Shown one piece after another: positions 1 through 6,908 of a DNA stretch of 9,696 nucleotides; positions within the stretch are counted from its first letter, which is position 1, and each line of letters starts with the position of its first letter. The position numbers and the translations under genes were made by a program. The notes under the pieces are model-generated. The model was not told the origin of the DNA and ran no database searches. It saw only the letters and a program-made list of their open reading frames with translations. Location: positions 1-9,696 of the forward strand of contig JAGOOL010000022.1 of assembly GCA_017992485.1 (NCBI GenBank), given 5' to 3'. This DNA is from Minisyncoccota bacterium. GTDB taxonomy: Bacteria > Patescibacteriota > Minisyncoccia > Phycocordibacterales > UBA9973.

Positions 1-88
1 TCAGATTGAGGCATTTGCGGAGCGCGCCGGCGCGAGCAGAAGGCACGTTTTCAGCAGAAAACGATGCCGTTGCCGAGAGATGAATATA
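1..88. other. Unassigned proS-downstream flank
   Basis: This short edge segment is noticeably richer in G and C than the other intergenic regions of the window. Several frames are open through it. On the plus strand one frame runs to a TGA at 81-83, which could be the last 26 codons of a gene converging on proS. On the minus strand the proS frame stays open after its TAA to the window edge. No frame shows a recognisable protein motif or a convincing start, so no gene is called. Two inverted repeats (23-34 and 42-68) dominate the segment and are described separately. Confidence 0.3.
42..68. repeat. Strong hairpin just 3' of proS
   Basis: GGCA-CGTTTTC (42-52) pairs with GAAAACG (57-63), then, after one bulged A at 64, with TGCC (65-68). 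This gives an 11-bp stem with a 4-base AGCA loop. It lies 21 bases beyond the proS stop codon, and a 12-bp perfect GC palindrome (23-34) follows further downstream on the minus strand. No long T-run follows on either strand, so it is not a textbook intrinsic terminator. It may protect the proS 3' end, pause polymerase, or be part of a dispersed element. Confidence 0.55.
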
Positions 89-1351
89 TTATTTCAACAT
101 TGTAAGAACCTCCTCCGCTTTTACTATCTTACCCTTTTCTTCGGTTCTGCGCTTAACTTCGTAGCCGCCCTCTTTCAAACTGCGTTCTGACACAACGATT
201 CGATACGGCATACCGAGCAAGTCCGCATCAGCGAATTTCTCGCCGGCCGACAAGCCCTCGCGATCATCACAGAGCACTTCAATGCCTTGCGCCGCAAGTG
301 TGTCGTGCAACTCTTTCGCTTTTACCAAAGCTGCAACACCATTTTCAGTACCGGCACCGAGTGCCAAGATATGCACTTTGAATGGCGCGACTTCTTCTGG
401 CCAAATGATTCCTTTATCATCCGACAAGACTTCAACGATTGTACCCATGAGTCGTCCCGGACCAATGCCGTACGATCCCATGAAGACAGATTTATTTTCA
501 CCATCTTCTGTTTGATATTTAAGATCGAGCGCATCAGAGAAACGAGTTCCAAGCGTAAAGATATTGCCGACTTCAACTGCGCGCTGCTCGACGAGCGTTT
601 CTTTGTTGAGACCGAGCGACTCAATGACTTCATCTGTGTAGACTTCTTTGTTGAGCGCAATACCTTTTGATTCATCTATATATATAGTATCTTCACCGGC
701 GCCCGTAATCGTCTGGTACTCATGAGAAAATTTTGAGAACATACCACCTGATGCAAATGTCATGTAGGTGAGGTGCCCGATACCTGCGCGCTGGAAAACA
801 TTTTTATATGCAGCTTTTGCTTTTTCGTAAAAAGCGAGGTGAGCGGCTTCATCAATATCAAAAGAGTATAAATCTTTCATAATGAATTCGCGACAACGCA
901 TGATGCCGGACTTTGCACGAGTTTCATTTCGGAACTTTGTTTGGAACTGATATATGTACTGTGGAAGATCACGGTACGATTGCACAAAACCTTTGAGCAT
1001 ATTTGTCATTGCTGGCTCGTGCGTAACAGCGAGACCGAGCTCTGTTTCGTTTTTGAGTTTTGTTTTAAACCAAACATCCACCTGCGCGTCATCCCACTGA
1101 TTGGTAGGTTCCCATGTCGCTTTTTCTTGAAGTGACGTCAGTGTGACTTCTTGTCCACCAATAGCATTCATTTCTTCGCGAATGATCTTGGTAATATTGC
1201 CCATAACTCGCAAACCAAGCGGCAAATATGAATAAACACCGGCCATCTCTTTATGAATAAAACCGCCTCGAATAAGGAGTTCTGCGTTTTTTGAGACCTC
1301 ATCCGCCGGCGCCTCTTTTTTGGTTTTGGTAAACAGTTTGCTTTGGAGCAT
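89..1351 (-). CDS. proS: Prolyl-tRNA synthetase, short form lacking editing insert
   Basis: This cytoplasmic class II aminoacyl-tRNA synthetase charges tRNA-Pro with proline using ATP. The 420-residue product has the expected order: motif 1 region near residues 43-70 (LPLG, then IGGQE), motif 2 with FRNE at 140-143 followed by REFIMKDLYSFD, the SHEYQ segment at 209-213, motif 3 (GSYGIGPGR, 292-300), and an HGTP-type anticodon-binding domain from about 324 to the end. Typical bacterial ProRS is about 570 residues and carries an insertion of about 180 residues between motifs 2 and 3 that edits Ala-tRNA-Pro. Here only about 40 residues separate SHEYQ from the VGNIF/LGT segment, so that domain is missing. 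Short insert-less forms are known in alphaproteobacteria and mitochondria. The ATG at 1349-1351 has no Shine-Dalgarno sequence and lies 6 bases after a -10-like box, suggesting a leaderless mRNA. It is divergent from the GH26-like gene. Confidence 0.97.
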   Translation of the reverse strand: MLQSKLFTKTKKEAPADEVSKNAELLIRGGFIHKEMAGVYSYLPLGLRVMGNITKIIREEMNAIGGQEVTLTSLQEKATWEPTNQWDDAQVDVWFKTKLKNETELGLAVTHEPAMTNMLKGFVQSYRDLPQYIYQFQTKFRNETRAKSGIMRCREFIMKDLYSFDIDEAAHLAFYEKAKAAYKNVFQRAGIGHLTYMTFASGGMFSKFSHEYQTITGAGEDTIYIDESKGIALNKEVYTDEVIESLGLNKETLVEQRAVEVGNIFTLGTRFSDALDLKYQTEDGENKSVFMGSYGIGPGRLMGTIVEVLSDDKGIIWPEEVAPFKVHILALGAGTENGVAALVKAKELHDTLAAQGIEVLCDDREGLSAGEKFADADLLGMPYRIVVSERSLKEGGYEVKRRTEEKGKIVKAEEVLTMLK

Positions 1352-1357
1352 ATGCGC

Positions 1358-1386
1358 ATACTACAGTAAAAAATGAGATTGTACAA
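1358..1386 (-). promoter_or_regulatory. Candidate leaderless promoter of proS
   Basis: Read on the minus strand, TTGTAC (1381-1386) and TAGTAT (1358-1363) are separated by 17 bases. They match the sigma-70 consensus at 3/6 and 4/6 positions. The -10 box ends 6 bases before the ATG, so transcription would begin at about the A of the start codon. The match is modest. The identical geometry at the divergent GH26-like gene raises confidence. Confidence 0.4.
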
Positions 1387-1547
1387 AGGAAAAGCGAAGA
1401 TTTTTGTGCTTTTGGCGCAATAATATTTTACACAATGAAAACCTATTTTTGGCAAAATTACTCTTGACAAAACATCGAACCAATTTACTCTGCAAAAATA
1501 ATGATGATAATACCCTTGCCGCACATGAAGTGATGAATTTTCATTGG

Positions 1548-1576
1548 TTGCGTGCATTTTCTACGATTGCTATAAA
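1548..1576 (+). promoter_or_regulatory. Candidate extended -10 promoter, GH26-like gene
   Basis: TTGCGT (1548-1553), a 17-base spacer and TATAAA (1571-1576, 5/6 consensus) preceded by TGC form an extended -10 promoter. Only six bases (1577-1582) separate the -10 box from the GTG start at 1583. The transcript would therefore begin at or next to the start codon. This both supports the GTG start and implies leaderless translation. Confidence 0.5.
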
Positions 1577-1582
1577 GACTGA

Positions 1583-2971
1583 GTGAAAAATAAAATTTTG
1601 TTATCGTTATCAGGTTTCGTTGTCTTATGCATAGCCATCGGAGCCATATCAATTATTAAACAACCAATTACAAAAGCCGAAGGCGAACAAGGCGAATTAC
1701 AATTAAAAGAATTACCAATAGAAATGGTGATGGACGTCGAAGAACCCACGTGTATAGATGATGCTGGAGCAACAATCGATTGCTTCCCCATCATCACCGG
1801 AGTTTCTGAATCATCACAAAGCGCAGCGATTGAATTAGCTTGGAGGAGATCAAAATATAATAAACAAAGTATAAGAAAACCATCAACACCAACATCGCCG
1901 ATTTCATCAACACCGGCGACAATAAAACCAGTGACAACTACACCAACACCTCCAATAACGCCGACAACTCCTGTTACTCCCGCTATCCCCGTAACTCCTA
2001 TCATCCCTACTGTACCGACAACGCCAACAGCACCTGCGACTCCAACTACGCCAGCCATACCTACGACACCAGTAGTTACTACACCGACACCGTCACCTGT
2101 TACACCGACTGTAGTCGGCGAAAAACAGTGGGGTGCATTTATTCCAAGCGGTTCACCTTCCGATGTTACAGCACTTGAAGCAATCGTCGGTTCACCAATG
2201 GATATCCGAGCAGTCTTCGTCGGCTGGGGCAATGGTGCTTCAGACTTTCCGAGCTGGCTAACGAGCAATTTAAAATCAGCCAATAAAACACTCTTGATGT
2301 ACTGGGAGCCGGCAGCGAACGGTGACACCGGCAACACAAACCAACCTGGCTACAACTACGATTCAATCACGAGTGGAAAATGGGACACATCAATTACTGC
2401 TTTTGCCAAAGCAGTAAAAACATACGGCGGACCTGTCATTCTTATTCCGTTCGACGAAATGAATGGTGACTGGTATCCATGGTCAGGAACAAATAACGGT
2501 AACTCCCCTGCAAAGCATAATGCTGCATACAAACATCTTCACAATATTTTCGCGGCACAGGGCGTCACGAACGTAAAATGGGGCTGGGCACCAAACAATG
2601 ATTCATGGCCAAACGTAGCATCAAACGACCTTACTCTCTATTACCCTGGTGACGCATATGTTGACTATGTCGGTGTCGACGGCTTCAACTTCAATAATCC
2701 ATGGGTCACTTACAATCAGATCTTCGACAAAGCTATGTCTAAACTCGAGCAGTACAATAAACCGATATTCATATTCTCAATGGCGTCAGGTGAAGCCGGA
2801 GATGGTGGAGCAAAAAAGGCTGCTTGGGTCACTGACACACTTACTCAGATCGCCAAGAATCCAAAAATAAAGGGGTGGATTTGGTTCAATGAAAATAAAG
2901 AACGGAACTGGCTCCTCAATTCATCGACAAGTGTCCTCAACGCATTCTCAACAGGAATTAAGGCATTCTAA
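1583..2971 (+). CDS. Secreted GH26 (beta-mannanase family)-like protein with long Pro/Thr linker
   Basis: The 462-residue product begins with a membrane signal/anchor segment (about 5-25). A spacer with two Cys (57, 67) follows, then a Pro/Thr linker (about 100-177) and a single family-26-like glycoside hydrolase domain (about 178-462). Family landmarks are FDEMNGDWYPW at 290-300, whose Glu292 matches the GH26 acid/base in HEMNG; WGWAPN at 333-338; YVDYVGVDGFN at 359-369; and a late GWIWFNENK at 431-439. GH26 enzymes usually cleave beta-mannan or related beta-1,3/1,4 glucans and xylans. The segment after KPI (393-395) normally carries the nucleophile Glu as IAE, but here reads IFS, so Ser399 replaces it. 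Activity is therefore uncertain and a binding role is possible. The GTG start fits the signal peptide and the promoter directly upstream. It ends at a bidirectional terminator and converges on the deacetylase gene. The substrate cannot be deduced. Confidence 0.88.
   Translation: MKNKILLSLSGFVVLCIAIGAISIIKQPITKAEGEQGELQLKELPIEMVMDVEEPTCIDDAGATIDCFPIITGVSESSQSAAIELAWRRSKYNKQSIRKPSTPTSPISSTPATIKPVTTTPTPPITPTTPVTPAIPVTPIIPTVPTTPTAPATPTTPAIPTTPVVTTPTPSPVTPTVVGEKQWGAFIPSGSPSDVTALEAIVGSPMDIRAVFVGWGNGASDFPSWLTSNLKSANKTLLMYWEPAANGDTGNTNQPGYNYDSITSGKWDTSITAFAKAVKTYGGPVILIPFDEMNGDWYPWSGTNNGNSPAKHNAAYKHLHNIFAAQGVTNVKWGWAPNNDSWPNVASNDLTLYYPGDAYVDYVGVDGFNFNNPWVTYNQIFDKAMSKLEQYNKPIFIFSMASGEAGDGGAKKAAWVTDTLTQIAKNPKIKGWIWFNENKERNWLLNSSTSVLNAFSTGIKAF
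1880..2113 (+). repeat. Pro/Thr repeat linker region (GH26-like gene)
   Basis: This stretch encodes about 78 residues built from degenerate TPT, TTP and PTTP units, written in ACN and CCN codons with varied third bases. It separates the membrane anchor from the catalytic-like domain and is probably an extended, possibly O-glycosylated stalk across the cell envelope. A similar linker occurs on the opposite strand in the deacetylase gene (3353-3466). Confidence 0.85.
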
Positions 2972-3000
2972 ATTAAAAATAAACTATCAATCAAGCAAAA

Positions 3001-3024
3001 TAAAACCCCTCGTTAGGGGTTTTA
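3001..3024. terminator. Bidirectional intrinsic terminator between convergent genes
   Basis: TAAAACCCCT (3001-3010) pairs perfectly with AGGGGTTTTA (3015-3024) around a CGTT loop. The stem has A-runs on one side and T-runs on the other, so it works as a rho-independent terminator in both directions. It lies 30 bases after the GH26-like stop and 35 bases beyond the deacetylase stop, and so ends both transcripts. Confidence 0.93.
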
Positions 3025-3058
3025 TTTATGTATATTTTTTCTTAGCGAAAAGTAACTG

Positions 3059-5317
3059 TTAGTTTACTACACAGTTGAGTGTGTTGATCTTTGCACGAGT
3101 AAGTGTAAAGACATTACCATTTCCTTTTTTCAACTTAACTGGAGTAAGGATTTCTGACTTGTACTTACCTTGGAAATTCTTGACTGCAGCAAGTGTCATG
3201 TTTCCATAGAAACCTGTTACCGGAAGCTTGGCATTCATGTGTACGTTCAAGAAAGTTTGGAGCTTCTTAACGTCTTCAACTTTATTCTTTCTATTGCGGA
3301 AAGAAATATTATTATTGAGGACTGTAGTACATGTTGAACCGAGAACTGAGCCTGGGACAGTTGGAGTTGTCGGAGTAGTTGGCACTGTCGGTGTTGTTGG
3401 GACTACTGGTGTTGTTGGTATAAAGATAACGCCACCGCCAGAACTACCTCCGCCACCGCCGCCACCACTACTTACTACTACTGCTGCCTGCACAACTACT
3501 GTTCGAGTAACAGTGAGCGCTGCGCCACCTGTTGAATCTTGGACATTGTACGTAATCGGATATGAACCAGCTGCATTAGTATCTACTGAACCAGCTACAG
3601 CAATAGTAGAGGTAAGATCACCATCTTCAGTATCCACTGCTGTTGCACCTTCTTCTGTATATGGAGCACCGAATGCAAGTGTGATTACTGCATTACCATT
3701 GAGAGTAATGACGGGAATTGCGTTTGCGCTAACAACAACAGTACGTGTGACTTCTGTTGCGACATTGCCGGCCGCATCAGTTACGTTGTATGTAAGTGTA
3801 TACGTGCCAGCAGTTGTTATATCAACTGAGCCGCCGAGGACGATTGACGATGTAAGGTTACCATCAACGTTATCGCTTGCTGTTGCACCAGCATCTGTAT
3901 ATGTCGTACCGGTAGTGATATTAACCGTTGCAGAACCATTCAAAACGATTACCGGAGCAAGTGTATCGAGCGGATCAACTGGGACTACTGTAGAAGTCGC
4001 CATAAGTGGAAGAACGCTATTGACTGTCTTCACCAAGATAGGATTTGTTGCTCCGTCGCGAAGCTCTTTGATGTGATCAATAATTATCTGGAAATCTCCT
4101 GGAGTAATGCCGCCTTCATCGCCATTAGCTTGAAGTGTTGCAAGATCAGCAACCTGGTGGAATGTCAGAATGAGCCATGTCTTGTTTGCAGCAGCAGTGT
4201 CAATCCAGCCCAAGATTGTTCCTATTGGTACTGCTGTATCAACAACCTGTGTCTTGAGGGTATACTTATCACTGTAGCGAGTATTGAAGCCGGCATCGAT
4301 TGCTCGAGCAGCTGAAATACCAGCACCTGAAACAGTTGTTTTGATTGCATCTGTGTAGCCGCCATTTGGATATGCGAATGTTGAGATTGACGCACCGAGA
4401 AGCGTGAGAGCATTCTTTGAGCCTTCAATTTCTTGCTGAGCAGTTGTACTGCCACCAGATGGAGTAAATGCACAACTTGTTATAGCTGGAAGCAATGTCA
4501 TATTACAGTGATTGATTGTGTGCGCGCCGATTTCATTTCCGTTCGACTGCAAATCGAGGATGTTTGCTGTTGTCATGTAGCCGAATTCACTGTTTGTTGT
4601 TGTACCAGACATTACGTAGAAAGTTGCAGGCATATTGTTTGCTGGAGCAGTGAGTGTATTTGCGGCCGCCAAAATTGGAGCAGCGGTTTCGTACTGATTC
4701 AACCAACCATCATCAAATGTGATTGAAACGATACCTTGAGAAAACTGGTTTTCACTTGCAGGATTGATTTGTGCGAGTGAGGAATCATCTGTAATGAGTT
4801 CACCATCACTTTTCAATTCGTGAAGAACAGAAACAGAAACAGTTCCTGCTGGCGGGGTGAAATCCATAGTGCCTGTCGTCCAAGCGCTACCTGAAGATGG
4901 GACTGAAGCAATCTGTTCGTATGTCACACTAGCATCTGCCTTTGTGTATTCAGCAATCATAAATGTTGTCGCATTCGACTTGTAGCGATCTGAAAAACGG
5001 TACAGTGCGCCGGCTTCAACTGGAACTGGAGTGAAGTACCATTTTGCATCACCACTTATATAGTCTGTAACTGAAACTTTGATTGCCTTTGAGCCGCCGT
5101 CATCGACATATGTGTACACAGCAGTGTTCCCACTTGGTGTTCCCTTACTCCAACCGAGTGGAGTAGGTGTACCATCTTCCTGAAGGTATGAAGTCTCAAG
5201 GTCAGGATTAGCGACAAGGTTCGGGCCAATAGCTTTAACGGTGAAAACACCAATTGCTAGTGCGGCAAGTGTTAGTGACGAGATGATAATTATTTTTTTG
5301 AAAATTGTATTGTTCAT
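3059..5317 (-). CDS. Secreted modular polysaccharide deacetylase (NodB domain, Ig-like repeats, peptidoglycan-binding end)
   Basis: This 752-residue exported enzyme is predicted to remove acetyl groups from an N-acetylated polysaccharide. A signal peptide (1-29, ending VKA) is followed by a beta-rich carbohydrate-binding-like region (about 32-183; NLVANPDLE and GW early on resemble CBM4/9-type starts). The NodB domain (about 194-440) has TFDDG (200-204), HTINH (266-270), FAYPNG (314-319) and LTFHQ (384-388). These supply the catalytic Asp202, metal ligands Asp203, His266 and His270, and the late His387. Two tandem Ig-like (DUF5011/HYR type) units span 451-530 and 531-610. They are followed by a Gly-rich hinge (618-629), a Pro/Thr linker and a PG_binding_1-like domain (about 677-748) with two framing Cys (663, 749). 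It is the last gene of a cluster, 44 bases after the small membrane protein. The ATG start has no Shine-Dalgarno sequence. A wall-anchored enzyme acting on a product of the upstream glycosyltransferase is inferred; peptidoglycan itself is an alternative substrate. Confidence 0.92.
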   Translation of the reverse strand: MNNTIFKKIIIISSLTLAALAIGVFTVKAIGPNLVANPDLETSYLQEDGTPTPLGWSKGTPSGNTAVYTYVDDGGSKAIKVSVTDYISGDAKWYFTPVPVEAGALYRFSDRYKSNATTFMIAEYTKADASVTYEQIASVPSSGSAWTTGTMDFTPPAGTVSVSVLHELKSDGELITDDSSLAQINPASENQFSQGIVSITFDDGWLNQYETAAPILAAANTLTAPANNMPATFYVMSGTTTNSEFGYMTTANILDLQSNGNEIGAHTINHCNMTLLPAITSCAFTPSGGSTTAQQEIEGSKNALTLLGASISTFAYPNGGYTDAIKTTVSGAGISAARAIDAGFNTRYSDKYTLKTQVVDTAVPIGTILGWIDTAAANKTWLILTFHQVADLATLQANGDEGGITPGDFQIIIDHIKELRDGATNPILVKTVNSVLPLMATSTVVPVDPLDTLAPVIVLNGSATVNITTGTTYTDAGATASDNVDGNLTSSIVLGGSVDITTAGTYTLTYNVTDAAGNVATEVTRTVVVSANAIPVITLNGNAVITLAFGAPYTEEGATAVDTEDGDLTSTIAVAGSVDTNAAGSYPITYNVQDSTGGAALTVTRTVVVQAAVVVSSGGGGGGGSSGGGVIFIPTTPVVPTTPTVPTTPTTPTVPGSVLGSTCTTVLNNNISFRNRKNKVEDVKKLQTFLNVHMNAKLPVTGFYGNMTLAAVKNFQGKYKSEILTPVKLKKGNGNVFTLTRAKINTLNCVVN
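3353..3466 (-). repeat. Gly-rich hinge plus Pro/Thr linker (deacetylase)
   Basis: This encodes residues 618-655 of the deacetylase: a run of seven Gly, two Ser and three more Gly, then PTTP/PTVP units. It joins the Ig-like domains to the peptidoglycan-binding domain. It is similar in composition to the linker of the convergent GH26-like gene but lies in inverted orientation. Confidence 0.8.
3488..3967 (-). repeat. Tandem pair of 80-residue Ig-like units
   Basis: Residues 451-530 and 531-610 of the deacetylase form two units of equal length. Shared landmarks in the same order are PVI.LNG, YT..GATA.D..DG.LTS, I...GSVD, AG.Y..TYNV.D and VTRTVVV. This is the DUF5011/HYR-type Ig-like pattern common in bacterial surface proteins. 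The two units probably arose by duplication and act as spacers between the catalytic and wall-binding parts. Confidence 0.85.
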
Positions 5318-5361
5318 AATGATGATGTTACTTTTTAATTAATATTTGTGATTAATAATGG

Positions 5362-5829
5362 TTATTGTTTTGCATTTATAATGTGTATAGTTTGTGTATA
5401 CAGACTTATATATGGACTGGCTTTATCTGAAAAGAATCGGTACGGAATATAGAGCTCTCTTGATGCGTTACCGCTCAGGCGTACACTATCGTTCGTCAGA
5501 GCCGGCGGCGTTGGAATGTCGATACTGAGAATCACTTCTTTGACTGAAGCTACTGTATTGCCAGCAACCTTCCAGTTGGCATGCTTATCCTCTACCGCCT
5601 TACCAATGAACATAATAACGATCCAAAACATATAGACACTTACCAGCAAGATAACGACAACCGAGTACAAAGCCTGTAAGTGTCGCTTTGCCGGCTCACT
5701 CGGTACCAGAGGATCTCCGGTACTGTGTTCGATTGGGATAGGACGATCAAAACCCAAAAGGGCCAATGTTTTTCGAACAATGACGATAACTGCATGTATT
5801 ACAAATGTCAGGCCTGTTGGAGGTGTCAT
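5362..5829 (-). CDS. Small membrane protein between glycosyltransferase and deacetylase
   Basis: This 155-residue protein is not recognised from sequence. A clear transmembrane helix spans about residues 53-76, and a shorter hydrophobic stretch (about 7-27, interrupted by Arg19-Lys20) may be a second or a re-entrant segment. The remaining C-terminal part (78-155) looks extracytoplasmic and is rich in Ser, Thr and Pro. Its ATG begins one base after the glycosyltransferase stop (TAA, T, ATG), so the two are almost certainly co-transcribed and probably translationally coupled. Position and size recall PgaD/IcaD, the small two-helix partner of poly-N-acetylglucosamine synthases, but no sequence similarity can be claimed. 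It may be an accessory subunit of the synthase. The CDS is well supported; the role is inference. Confidence 0.8.
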   Translation of the reverse strand: MTPPTGLTFVIHAVIVIVRKTLALLGFDRPIPIEHSTGDPLVPSEPAKRHLQALYSVVVILLVSVYMFWIVIMFIGKAVEDKHANWKVAGNTVASVKEVILSIDIPTPPALTNDSVRLSGNASRELYIPYRFFSDKASPYISLYTQTIHIINAKQ

Positions 5830-5830
5830 A

Positions 5831-6847
5831 TTAGATTTTCACTCTCTCTGGATGGAACCAGATGAGATTTTTCTTATTAAGGACGACCTCTTTGATTCCT
5901 TGTTCCAAGAAAACAAAAGCGTTGATGTAAATCATGAACGGGTAGATGAATGGAACGAAGAGAATGTCGAATCGCTTTTCTTTAATAGAGGCAGCGATCG
6001 CAAACAACATATTGAAAGCGATATTACCAAGAATAAAGTAAAGAGACAACCGTACATTGATGAGCGGCAAAGCGAAGAGGAAAAGTGAGAAAAGAATGCC
6101 TTCGATATAGATGAGTGACATTTCAAGTGCACGGTTAGGTCGTGAGATGATAACGCGGAAGTGTTTTTTGAGACTCTGCCAGCCGCCACCATACCATCGG
6201 CGCATCTGATTCTTGTACTGCGACAAACTAATCGGATCCTGTGTGTATGAAATAGCATCAAGTGTATATGCAATCTTGAAACCGTATTTGTGCAGCTTGT
6301 AGGTAATATCGAGGTCTTCGGTTAGCGTGTCGTGCTCGAACGGAAGGTAATCACGAAAAACTTTTGTTCGAAAGGCACCAGCAGCACCGGAGATAACGAA
6401 AATGTAATCGAGGTAACTTTGCGCAAGTTTGTGGAAGTAGTGAGCAACGATATATTCAAAAGCACGAACAGCAGTTAGCCAATTGTATGGCAAACTTTTG
6501 ACGATACCCGAAACCGCGACAACTTTTTCATCTTGAAATTCTTTTTCCATCGCTGCAGCGAATCCGGTATTGAGGATTGTGTCACCGTCCGTTGCAACGA
6601 ATACGTCACCCGTAACGAGAACCAGGCCTTTTTCTTGGGCCCGACTTTTATTCCCAGTCGCCTTTTCAATAGTAAGAACTTCAATCTTGTCGCCAAATTC
6701 TTTGAGGATTTCCCCACTTCTGTCTGTCGAACCGTCATTGACTACCAAGATCTGATCAAAAGGTCGTGTCTGGGAAAGACAAGATTCCACGCAAGCGCGG
6801 ATCGATTTTTCTTCATTGTGGCACGGTATGATGACGCTAATTTTCAT
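5831..6847 (-). CDS. Processive family 2 glycosyltransferase (polysaccharide synthase-like)
   Basis: This inner-membrane GT2 enzyme of 338 residues is predicted to polymerise a sugar from a nucleotide-activated donor and possibly export the chain. The GT-A domain starts at the N-terminus (SVIIPCHNEE, 4-13) and contains DGSTD (38-42), the DGD metal/donor motif (87-89), TEDLD (176-180, catalytic-base region) and QMRRW (214-218). The last is the QxxRW signature of processive synthases such as cellulose, hyaluronan and PgaC/IcaA enzymes. Three predicted helices follow (about 246-263, 267-287, 295-317). Unlike PgaC (about 440 residues) it has no N-terminal membrane helices, so it is a compact version. 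It is the first gene of the three-gene minus cluster. The ATG is preceded by an AT-rich TATATA stretch and no Shine-Dalgarno sequence. The sugar and product are unknown; hyaluronan- or GlcNAc-type polymers are possible, and a lipid-linked transferase is an alternative. Confidence 0.92.
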   Translation of the reverse strand: MKISVIIPCHNEEKSIRACVESCLSQTRPFDQILVVNDGSTDRSGEILKEFGDKIEVLTIEKATGNKSRAQEKGLVLVTGDVFVATDGDTILNTGFAAAMEKEFQDEKVVAVSGIVKSLPYNWLTAVRAFEYIVAHYFHKLAQSYLDYIFVISGAAGAFRTKVFRDYLPFEHDTLTEDLDITYKLHKYGFKIAYTLDAISYTQDPISLSQYKNQMRRWYGGGWQSLKKHFRVIISRPNRALEMSLIYIEGILFSLFLFALPLINVRLSLYFILGNIAFNMLFAIAASIKEKRFDILFVPFIYPFMIYINAFVFLEQGIKEVVLNKKNLIWFHPERVKI

Positions 6848-6887
6848 TGATATATATGGTTATTTCGACAATCCAAAAACAAAATAG

Positions 6888-6908
6888 ACCCTTCGCGGTT
6901 GCGAGGGT
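6888..6908 (-). promoter_or_regulatory. Hairpin with T-rich tail in the GT2 upstream region
   Basis: ACCCTTCGC (6888-6896) pairs with GCGAGGGT (6901-6908) around GGTT, with one bulged T (6892 or 6893), giving 8 bp. On the minus strand the stem is followed by a T-rich run (ctattttgttttt), the layout of an intrinsic terminator. No minus-strand gene lies upstream of it before the divergent rpsB. It may therefore act as an attenuator in the GT2 leader or block antisense transcription from the rpsB side. Confidence 0.5.

Noticed and set aside
1464..1491. Perfect TTGACA box in the proS/GH26-like intergenic region
   Set aside because: The best -10 partner at 16-base spacing is TACTCT (3/6), and it lies about 90 bases upstream of the GTG. 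The TTGCGT/TATAAA pair next to the start is better, though a second upstream promoter cannot be excluded.
1880..2113. Repeats that might look like a CRISPR array or tandem DNA repeat
   Set aside because: Units are short, degenerate and codon-phased for Thr/Pro, with no uniform repeat-spacer pattern.
1570..2337. Long minus-strand reading frame (255 codons) rich in Gly/Val
   Set aside because: It is antisense to the Pro/Thr linker of the GH26-like gene; the Gly-Val repeats simply mirror ACN/CCN codons and there is no domain.
3228..4076. 282-codon plus-strand frame
   Set aside because: It is the shadow of the Ig-like and Gly/Pro-Thr region of the deacetylase; composition is low complexity and it has no recognisable motif.
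6845..6875. Leaderless promoter for the GT2 gene using TATATA
   Set aside because: The TATATA ends only three bases before the ATG and has no good -35 at 16-18 bases; it was not called as a feature.
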